Of a stretch of DNA of 5,268 nucleotides, positions 1 to 5,201 are shown one piece after another (positions within the stretch are counted from its first letter, which is position 1; each line of letters begins with the position of its first letter). A model generated the notes under the pieces. The model saw nothing but the letters and a program-made list of their open reading frames with translations. It ran no database searches and was not told where the DNA came from. Source of the DNA: Pseudomonadota bacterium (GTDB taxonomy: Bacteria; Pseudomonadota; Gammaproteobacteria; UBA6186; Azoamicaceae). Where the stretch lies: assembly GCA_021848375.1 (NCBI GenBank), contig JAJZUR010000103.1, positions 1 to 5,268 of the forward strand. The letters run 5' to 3'. Position numbers and translations under genes: made by a program.

Positions 1-32
1 TTCCATGCATAATCCCCCTCAATTTTAATTAT

Positions 33-65
33 CGTTGGACATCGCTGCGCTCAGTCCAACCTACG
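33..65. repeat. REP-like dispersed palindromic repeat
   Basis: Perfect 7-bp arms GTTGGAC (34-40) and GTCCAAC (54-60) enclose a 13-nt loop containing the core CGCTGCGCTCA, flanked by CCTACG on the right. Read on the minus strand it begins CGTAGGTTGGACTGAGCGCA. I recall near-identical units, often with GGGC in place of GGAC in the arm, scattered between genes in many proteobacterial genomes. That recollection is not a search result. No T-run follows either arm, so it does not look like a standard intrinsic terminator. It lies downstream of the minus-strand DUF2914 gene. Confidence 0.65.
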
Positions 66-83
66 TTTAGAGTTCTTCTTTGC

Positions 84-105
84 ATACAACTAAGTTGTAT
101 AACTT
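84..105. repeat. Two overlapping, mutually exclusive small hairpins
   Basis: ATACAACT (84-91) and AGTTGTAT (93-100) are perfect 8-bp arms around one central base. The right arm can alternatively pair as AAGTT (92-96) with AACTT (101-105) around a GTAT loop, so the two foldings exclude each other. The palindrome could equally be a protein-binding site. No function can be assigned and no gene starts nearby on the plus strand. Confidence 0.5.
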
Positions 106-123
106 ATTATTTCACTCCCGTCG

Positions 124-155
124 GGCACATAATTAACAATTGTCAATTATGTGCC
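124..155. repeat. 32-bp near-perfect palindrome
   Basis: Perfect 11-bp arms GGCACATAATT (124-134) and AATTATGTGCC (145-155) surround a core in which ACAATTGT (136-143) is itself palindromic. Only the pair 135/144 (A and C) breaks the symmetry over the full 32 bases. The arm recurs as a direct copy, GGGCACATAA, at 178-187. It ends 49 bp beyond the stop of the minus-strand DUF2914 gene, but neither side carries a T-run, so a classical terminator is not supported. It could be an extruding cruciform, a repeated operator or part of a mobile-element relic. Confidence 0.7.
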
Positions 156-203
156 TAAAATTATGGGGGGATAAAATGGGCACATAAATGACTATGGAGG
201 CGC

Positions 204-704
204 TTAGTGCACCATAAATGCCCGCTCCGCCAGCACTTGGCCATTTGAGACTAACTGAACTTTCCAATTGCCAGATCGTAATTTCGTCGAAGAATAGGTA
301 CGCCATTTCTTGGCGGCCGCAACATTGGTCGTAAAACGGTTATATTCCTTGCCATCTTTAAACCAAATAAAGGTGACTTGCGCATGCGTTGGTACATTCA
401 AACGCGCAAAAGCATAGGCCATGCCAGAACCATTTTCATGACTAAAAGATTCGACATTGTCTTGAGGTTCGCGCCCTTCCACTTTATTGGAAAGCACAAA
501 TTCCAGAATTTCTAAAGGCGCTTTGGCCGTAGCATTTGCCTTCGCTACATTAACTAAACTCTCTTCAGAATCAGAATCAAGCTCAGCACTAATAGCCGCC
601 GGCTTGCCAGCAGACGCTTTCGCATCCACCTCTACTGCAAAAACTTCCATTGCAAAAAGCGCAATAGACACCACAACCGCCTGTAATATAACTCGCTGTA
701 ACAT
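204..704 (-). CDS. DUF2914 domain-containing secreted protein
   Basis: This is a 166-residue protein of unknown biochemical function, transcribed away from the cyd operon. Residues 1-23 look like a Sec signal peptide: MLQR, a hydrophobic stretch, then a likely cleavage site after VFA, giving a periplasmic or exported protein. Residues 24-64 form an Ala/Ser/Asp/Glu-rich linker with little predicted structure. Residues 65-166 resemble the DUF2914 domain: GREP (77-80), the VTFIWFKDGKE strand with Trp114, WRTYSS (134-139), SGNWKVQLV (144-152) and a terminal GQVLAERAF strand, in an order typical of a small beta-sandwich. Family members often occur as the C-terminal part of longer membrane or regulatory proteins; here the domain stands alone behind a signal peptide. 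The ATG is preceded by GGGGGAAAGGG (706-716, minus strand), an acceptable purine-rich ribosome site. The domain call is by eye, so the family is likely and the role unknown. Confidence 0.82.
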   Translation of the reverse strand: MLQRVILQAVVVSIALFAMEVFAVEVDAKASAGKPAAISAELDSDSEESLVNVAKANATAKAPLEILEFVLSNKVEGREPQDNVESFSHENGSGMAYAFARLNVPTHAQVTFIWFKDGKEYNRFTTNVAAAKKWRTYSSTKLRSGNWKVQLVSNGQVLAERAFMVH

Positions 705-743
705 ACCCTTTCCCCCGTATTTTTATCGAATATCTTTGGGGAA

Positions 744-773
744 AGTATAACGTGTCATGACAATGAATACCAA
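744..773 (-). promoter_or_regulatory. Probable sigma-70 promoter for the DUF2914 gene
   Basis: On the minus strand there is a -10 TATACT (749 down to 744, five of six consensus bases) and a -35 TTGGTA (773 down to 768, four of six), separated by 18 bp. Transcription would start near 737, giving a leader of roughly 30 nt before the ATG at 704. The spacer contains the 10-bp palindrome at 753-762. Confidence 0.5.
753..762. repeat. 10-bp perfect palindrome in the promoter spacer
   Basis: TGTCATGACA is perfectly symmetric and lies between the predicted -35 and -10 of the minus-strand promoter, where a bound repressor would block it. It is also about 80 bp upstream of cydP on the other strand. No known operator is recognised; a 10-bp palindrome could arise by chance. 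Confidence 0.35.
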
Positions 774-843
774 TGAGCATAAGTTTAATAAATAACTATT
801 TTTAAGCGCTACTTATTTTTATTTTTTCGAGTACACTATATGA

Positions 844-999
844 ATGAAAAATACATTTTTTCAAAGGGAACTGGCATTGATCTTAATCGTCAAGATGATC
901 TTCCTCTGGATGATTTGGTGGAATTTTTTCTCGCATCCAGAAAAACCAACCGGCGCCCATTTTGCCGAACGGGTCTATGGAACAGGGAGTAAACCATGA
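844..999 (+). CDS. cydP: Cytochrome bd oxidase putative small subunit CydP
   Basis: This is a 51-residue single-span membrane protein, first gene of the cyd operon. It starts FFQREL, followed by a hydrophobic helix at about residues 10-29 with a central lysine (IVKM, Lys17) and an aromatic-rich end (WMIWWNFF), then SHPEKP and a short tail. The arrangement R-E-hydrophobic-(I/V)-K-hydrophobic-W-FFS-P fits the small CydP family found next to cydAB in gammaproteobacteria. The presumed role is a peripheral helix that stabilises the oxidase, inferred mostly from gene position. Its TGA overlaps the cydA ATG by 4 bases, suggesting translational coupling. ATG 844 directly follows an in-frame TGA (841-843), so there is no upstream extension. 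No proper Shine-Dalgarno sequence precedes it. An internal TTG at 877 has AAAGGGA in front, but using it would delete the conserved REL segment. Confidence 0.86.
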   Translation: MKNTFFQRELALILIVKMIFLWMIWWNFFSHPEKPTGAHFAERVYGTGSKP

Positions 1000-2552
1000 T
1001 TGATGATACACTGGTTAATCTCTCCCGCCTGCAATTTGCCCTGACAGCTCTCTATCATTTCTTATTTGTACCCCTCACGCTCGGGTTAGCTTTTGTATTA
1101 GCGATCATGGAATCGGTTTATGTCATGACCGGTAAAATTATTTATAAAGACATGACGCGATTTTGGGGAAAATTATTTGCCATCAACTTCGCGATGGGTG
1201 TTGCAACGGGCATCACCTTAGAATTCCAATTTGGGACAAACTGGTCTTATTATGCCCATTACGTGGGTGATATCTTCGGCGTTCCGCTTGCCATAGAAGG
1301 CTTAATGGCTTTCTTTTTAGAATCAACGTTGGTCGGTTTGTTTTTCTTTGGTTGGGATCGCTTAACGAGAATACAACATTTAGCCGTGACTTGGCTGGTT
1401 GCGTTAGGCTCTAATTTATCGGCGCTATGGATTTTAATTGCCAATGGTTGGATGCAATATCCAGTTGGTACGCATTTTAATTTTGAGACCATGCGCATGG
1501 AATTATCCAGCTTATCGGATATCTTCTTTAATCCAGTCGCTCAGGTTAAATTTGTGCATACCGTTGCTTCTGGTTATGTGACCGGTACCATTTTTGTACT
1601 CGCGATCAGCGCTTATTATTTATTAAAAGGACGCGATCTGGCATTTGCGAAGCGTTCTTTTGCAGTCGCCGCCGGATTTGGTTTGGCATCTATTTTATCG
1701 GTGATTGTACTTGGCGATGAAAGTGGATATAGCATTGGTACTGTACAAAAAGTAAAACTCGCTGCCATTGAAGGGATGTGGGAAACAGAACCTGCTCCTG
1801 CTTCTTTTACAGTGTTTGGTATTCCCGATAACGAAATGCAAATGACACATTACGCACTTAAAATCCCTTATGTATTAGGGCTTATCGCAACTCGTTCTAT
1901 TGATGAACCTGTTATTGGGTTAAAAGATTTAATTGCACAACATGAAGAAAAAATTAAAACCGGAATTAAAGCTTATGGTCTATTACAAAAGCTAAAAGCC
2001 GGTGATAAATCTGAACGAACCATAGATGCTTTCAATACCGTCAAAAATAATCTTGGCTATGGTTTACTTTTAAAGCGTTACACACCGAATGTCGTCGACG
2101 CAACCACTGAACAAATTCATCAAGCAGCCAAGAGTAGCATTCCTAAAAGCTTCCCCATCTTCTGGGCATTTCGCATTATGGTTGGAGCAGGCATGCTCAT
2201 GCTACTATTATTTATACTGGCCTTTTATTACAACGCCAAGCGGAACGTCGAAAATAAAAAATGGTTGTTAAAATTTGCAATCTGTAGCCTACCGCTACCA
2301 TGGATTGCCGCTGAATGCGGCTGGATTGTTGCTGAATACGGCCGTCAACCGTGGGCCATCGCTGAAATATTACCGACCTTTCTTGGAGTTTCTAGTATTT
2401 CCAGCAGTCAAGTACTGCTAAGCCTTGGCAGTCTGATCGCATTATATACAGCTTTATTGGTTGTAGAATTATATTTGATGTTTAAATATGCGCGTCTTGG
2501 ACCAAGCACTTTAGAGACTGGCCGATATTATTTTGAAAGAGGCAGCAAATGA
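996..2552 (+). CDS. cydA: Cytochrome bd ubiquinol oxidase subunit I
   Basis: This is the catalytic subunit of cytochrome bd, an inner-membrane quinol oxidase with high oxygen affinity that carries hemes b558, b595 and d. At 518 residues it is full length (E. coli 522) and aligns with the E. coli protein at an offset of +2. The key residues are present: His21 (E. coli His19), His188 in FVHTV (His186) and Met395 in FRIM (Met393) as heme ligands; Glu101 and Glu109 (Glu99, Glu107) at the heme d/b595 site; GWMQ (151-154); Lys254 and Glu259 of the quinol loop (Lys252, Glu257); and Glu447 in VAEYGRQPW. The segment from about 250 to 385 is the long Q-loop, placing it in the L (E. coli-type) subfamily. 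AGGGAG (984-989) sits 6 nt before the ATG, inside cydP. The TGA overlaps the cydB ATG. Nothing appears broken. Confidence 0.99.
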   Translation: MIDDTLVNLSRLQFALTALYHFLFVPLTLGLAFVLAIMESVYVMTGKIIYKDMTRFWGKLFAINFAMGVATGITLEFQFGTNWSYYAHYVGDIFGVPLAIEGLMAFFLESTLVGLFFFGWDRLTRIQHLAVTWLVALGSNLSALWILIANGWMQYPVGTHFNFETMRMELSSLSDIFFNPVAQVKFVHTVASGYVTGTIFVLAISAYYLLKGRDLAFAKRSFAVAAGFGLASILSVIVLGDESGYSIGTVQKVKLAAIEGMWETEPAPASFTVFGIPDNEMQMTHYALKIPYVLGLIATRSIDEPVIGLKDLIAQHEEKIKTGIKAYGLLQKLKAGDKSERTIDAFNTVKNNLGYGLLLKRYTPNVVDATTEQIHQAAKSSIPKSFPIFWAFRIMVGAGMLMLLLFILAFYYNAKRNVENKKWLLKFAICSLPLPWIAAECGWIVAEYGRQPWAIAEILPTFLGVSSISSSQVLLSLGSLIALYTALLVVELYLMFKYARLGPSTLETGRYYFERGSK

Positions 2553-3679
2553 TCTTTGACTACGAAACCCTAAAATTCATTTGGTTATTGCTCATTGGCG
2601 CTTTATTTATTGGTTTTGCTGTCATGGGCGGCGTTGATCTCGGCGCTTGTGCGCTGATGCCTTTCATTGGTAAAACCGATGATGAACGCCGGATCGTTTT
2701 AAATTGCATTGGACCCACCTGGGAAGGAAATCAAGTATGGTTGGTAACGGCTGCAGGCGCCATCTTTGCAGCATGGCCTCTGGTATATGCAACCGCCTTT
2801 TCAACACTGTATGTGGCGTTGTTACTAGTCTTAATCCCCCTTATTTTAAGGCCGCCGGGTCTTGATTTTCGAAGCAAACTTCCCTCCGCCAGATGGCGTA
2901 CTTTTTGGGACTGTTGCATTTCTATAACCGGTTTTCTACCAGCCTTTCTGTTTGGCGTTGTGTTTGGGAATTTATTTATAGGGATCCCTTTTTATTATGA
3001 TAAGAACATGGTATCCCACCCTTCCGGAGATCTATTTTCGCTTTTAACGCCCTTCACATTATTATTTGGCGTCTGCAGTCTTAGCATCCTTTTATTGCAA
3101 GCCTCGCTTTTTCTACAGCATAAAACAGATGGCGTTATCAATGAACGTATACGCAAAACAGTGCGCAGTTTTGGATTGTTATTCTTGGTGAGTTTTATCG
3201 TTGCCTGGATTTGGACTTTAACGAGAATTGAGGGTTATCAACTCTTCTCTATATCTGATGTCAATGAAAGCGTCATTCCCTATTCTAAACAGGTGATACA
3301 AGGTCTTAGCTACTGGTCAAATAATTATGAACGCTACCCGCTAGGCTATTTGGCTCCAATTTTATGCGTCGGCTTCGTCATCATTGCTTTTATTCTGTCT
3401 ATTGTACGATGGTCACGCACTGCGTTTGTCAGCAATAGTCTTGCTATAGCCTGTCTTATCATCGCGGCTCTATTCACCCTATATCCTTTTATTTTACCTT
3501 CGGTCAGTTTTCCTAACCATAGTTTAACCATTTGGGATGCCACTTCCAGTAAATTGACCTTAACGTGGATGTTATGGGCAACTCTCATTTTACTTCCTAT
3601 TGTGCTTGGTTATACGGGCTGGGTTATTCGGGTAATGCGAGGAAAGGTAACCGCCATCCCTGAAACAGGATCTTATTAA
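2549..3679 (+). CDS. cydB: Cytochrome bd ubiquinol oxidase subunit II
   Basis: This is the second core subunit of cytochrome bd, a membrane partner of CydA that supports the heme-bearing subunit. Its 376 residues match the E. coli length of 379, with a series of hydrophobic helices along the protein. Conserved blocks are FETLKFIW-like start (YETLKFIW, 5-12), GNQVWL (60-65), AAWPLVYA (74-81), RPPGLDFRSK (101-110), GVVFGN (136-141) and SLTIWDATSS (325-334). Asp30 corresponds to E. coli Asp29. Two places differ from E. coli: MGGVD (26-30) replaces TDGFD, and PTWEG (56-60) replaces PHWDG, so the E. coli His-Trp-Asp becomes Thr-Trp-Glu. The acidic residue is kept as Glu59. AAGAGG (2537-2542) lies 6 nt before the ATG, and the start overlaps the cydA stop. 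The product and function are clear. Confidence 0.99.
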   Translation: MIFDYETLKFIWLLLIGALFIGFAVMGGVDLGACALMPFIGKTDDERRIVLNCIGPTWEGNQVWLVTAAGAIFAAWPLVYATAFSTLYVALLLVLIPLILRPPGLDFRSKLPSARWRTFWDCCISITGFLPAFLFGVVFGNLFIGIPFYYDKNMVSHPSGDLFSLLTPFTLLFGVCSLSILLLQASLFLQHKTDGVINERIRKTVRSFGLLFLVSFIVAWIWTLTRIEGYQLFSISDVNESVIPYSKQVIQGLSYWSNNYERYPLGYLAPILCVGFVIIAFILSIVRWSRTAFVSNSLAIACLIIAALFTLYPFILPSVSFPNHSLTIWDATSSKLTLTWMLWATLILLPIVLGYTGWVIRVMRGKVTAIPETGSY

Positions 3680-3690
3680 GGAGAACACCA

Positions 3691-3807
3691 ATGTGGTATT
3701 TCACGTGGATTTTGGGTGTACTTTTTGCTTGTTGCTGTGGTATTATTAATGTTATGTGGTTAGAACAAGAACATATATTAGATGATAACCCTATTGAACC
3801 AGAATAA
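3691..3807 (+). CDS. cydX: Cytochrome bd oxidase small subunit CydX
   Basis: This is a 38-residue single-helix subunit. It opens MWYFTWILG, very close to the E. coli CydX start MWYFAWILG, followed by a hydrophobic span to about residue 24 and a glutamate (WLEQEH) where E. coli has LALEHVE. The tail is short and acidic (DDNPIEPE). In E. coli CydX binds CydAB and is needed for stable heme d/b595 and full oxidase activity; the same role is inferred here. Three consecutive cysteines (14-16) lie in the membrane span, where E. coli has ACSFG. The AAGGAG ribosome site (3678-3683) overlaps the cydB stop and is 7 nt from the ATG; the gene starts 11 bp after cydB, so it is the last cyd gene of the operon. 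Confidence 0.94.
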   Translation: MWYFTWILGVLFACCCGIINVMWLEQEHILDDNPIEPE

Positions 3808-3821
3808 TGTTATTCATAACA
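3808..3821. repeat. Short inverted repeat between cydX and rarA
   Basis: TGTTAT (3808-3813) and ATAACA (3816-3821) are perfect 6-bp arms separated by two bases, directly after the cydX stop. The stem is AT-rich, the loop is too tight for a good hairpin and no T-run follows, so it is not a convincing terminator. It may be chance or a weak RNA 3'-end structure or binding site. Confidence 0.3.
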
Positions 3822-3840
3822 ACGACCATTTGAGGCCATA

Positions 3841-5154
3841 GTGACAACCAAAAGTACTCCGCTTGCCGCCCGGCTTCGGCCTAATTCTCTTGAGGATTTC
3901 ATGGGTCAAACCCATATTTTGGCGCCGGGTAAACCCTTATGGCAGTCAATACAATCCGGTAAACCGCACTCAATGATCTTATGGGGGCCTCCCGGAACCG
4001 GCAAAACAACTTTGGCAAAAATACTGGCCAACTCAGCGGATGCTGCTTTTGTCAGCATATCTGCTGTTATGTCGGGTCTTAAAGATGTGCGCGAAGCAAT
4101 CGATAAAGCGATTCAGCGCCAAGAAACCGACCAGCAAAAAACCATTTTATTTGTCGATGAAGTACATCGTTTTAATAAAAGTCAGCAGGATATTTTTCTG
4201 CCTTATGTTGAAAACGGCACCCTTATTTTCATTGGTGCCACGACCGAAAATCCTTCGTTTGAAATCAATAATGCGCTGCTCTCTCGCTGTCGCGTTTATG
4301 TTCTAAAAGCATTAATAGAAGATGATATTCTGAAAGTCATTGATCGCGCGCTGTCCCATTCAAAAGAGTTCTTTTCAATTGATAATATTGTCTTAGATCA
4401 TACGCTTCGCGAACAGCTTGCGCGTTCTGCCGATGGTGACGCAAGGCGGGCTTTAAATTTATTGGAACTTGCGGTAACACACGCCCCTTTAAAAGACGGC
4501 ACCGTGATCATTGACGAAGGCTTATTACAACAAGCCGTCGCTGGTACTTTAAACCGTTTTGATAAAAAGGGAGATATTTTTTACGATCAAATCTCCGCCT
4601 TACATAAATCCATTCGCGGCTCTTCTCCTGATGCGGCACTCTATTGGTACGCGCATATGTTGGTAGGCGGTGTTGATCCCTTATACATCGCCCGTAGAGT
4701 GGTTCGCATGGCAACCGAAGATATTGGCAATGCGGATCCTAAAGCCCTACAACTTGCGCTAAATGCTTGGGAAGTACAAGAACGATTAGGCAGCCCCGAG
4801 GGTGAGCTGGCTATTGCCCAAGCATTAATTTATATGGCTGTGGCACCCAAAAGTAATGCCGTTTACACCGCATATAATGCAGTGATGCAAGACGTTAAAA
4901 ATTCGGGTTCGCTTGAGGTTCCAGTACACTTGCGCAATGCACCCACCAAACTGTTGAAATCTTTAGGACATGGGCGTGAATATCGCTACGATCATGATGA
5001 GCCCAATGCCTTTTCAGCAGGACAGACGTATTTTCCAGAAGGAATGCAGCCTAAAACCTATTATCACCCCGTTGCAAGAGGGTTAGAAATTAAAATTCAA
5101 GAAAAATTAGAAACGCTTAAAAAATTAACGGAATCTGCGGATGCTTTGGTATAG
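3841..5154 (+). CDS. rarA: Replication-associated recombination protein A (RarA/MgsA), AAA+ ATPase
   Basis: This is an AAA+ ATPase of the RarA/MgsA (eukaryotic WRNIP1) family that acts at stalled replication forks and interacts with single-strand-binding protein in E. coli. Its 437 residues compare with 447 in E. coli. Motifs in order: PLAARLRP (7-14), Walker A GPPGTGKT (49-56), Walker B ILFVDEVHRF (102-111), sensor 1 GATTENPSF (132-140), arginine finger in LLSRC (147-150, Arg149), sensor 2 GDARRALN (199-206), then the RarA-specific C-terminal region with FYDQISALHKS (247-257), ATEDIGNADP (291-300), APKSNAVYTA (335-344) and VPVHLRNAPTK (360-370). The start is GTG, with GAGG (3832-3835) 5 nt upstream. 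No in-frame alternative start lies just upstream, and the protein starts right before the conserved PLAARLRP. It lies 33 bp after cydX with no clear terminator, so it may be co-transcribed with the oxidase genes. The usual E. coli neighbours lolA and serS are absent here. Confidence 0.98.
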   Translation: MTTKSTPLAARLRPNSLEDFMGQTHILAPGKPLWQSIQSGKPHSMILWGPPGTGKTTLAKILANSADAAFVSISAVMSGLKDVREAIDKAIQRQETDQQKTILFVDEVHRFNKSQQDIFLPYVENGTLIFIGATTENPSFEINNALLSRCRVYVLKALIEDDILKVIDRALSHSKEFFSIDNIVLDHTLREQLARSADGDARRALNLLELAVTHAPLKDGTVIIDEGLLQQAVAGTLNRFDKKGDIFYDQISALHKSIRGSSPDAALYWYAHMLVGGVDPLYIARRVVRMATEDIGNADPKALQLALNAWEVQERLGSPEGELAIAQALIYMAVAPKSNAVYTAYNAVMQDVKNSGSLEVPVHLRNAPTKLLKSLGHGREYRYDHDEPNAFSAGQTYFPEGMQPKTYYHPVARGLEIKIQEKLETLKKLTESADALV

Positions 5155-5201
5155 CCTAATATTTTTGGTTCTATGAATATTTGAATGGGTGATTTATTAT
5201 A

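Larger units (their letters stand above)
8..178. repeat. Imperfect inverted ends bounding a palindrome-rich segment (possible MITE relic)
   Basis: The left copy (8-27) reads CAT, AAT, a run of five C, then TCAATTTTA. The reverse complement of 156-178 reads CAT, TTTAT, a run of six C, then ATAATTTTA. They match with about three single-base gaps and one or two substitutions. Between them lie all the other inverted repeats of this intergenic region and no open reading frame that I would call a gene. The arrangement (short inverted ends, about 170 bp, no coding capacity) resembles a degenerate miniature inverted-repeat element, but the ends are low in complexity and no flanking target duplication could be recognised. 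Coincidence remains possible. Confidence 0.3.

Noticed and set aside
124..155. dif/Xer recombination site
   Set aside because: The arms share a TTATG-like core with dif, but the spacing between the symmetric halves is far larger than the 6-8 bp of Xer sites and the right half does not match the XerD arm.
487..750. 87-codon plus-strand open frame rich in Ser and Ala
   Set aside because: It lies antisense to the DUF2914 gene across its signal peptide and linker region; the composition is the mirror of the Ala/Ser/Glu-rich linker and no ribosome site or known domain is evident.
803..827. TAAG/CTTA mini-hairpin followed by T-rich sequence, terminator-like
   Set aside because: The stem is only 4 bp with a 5-nt loop and it lies at the start of the cyd operon, so the T-rich stretch is better read as an AT-rich upstream region.
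877..890. FNR-box-like TTGAT-N4-ATCGT inside cydP
   Set aside because: Eight of ten bases match TTGAT-N4-ATCAA, but it lies in the coding sequence of the conserved CydP helix, downstream of the operon start, and its second half is degenerate.
844..5154. A new defence or mobile system
   Set aside because: Every gene here belongs to a recognised housekeeping family (cytochrome bd oxidase and RarA); no nuclease, toxin, reverse transcriptase or CRISPR-like repeat array was seen.
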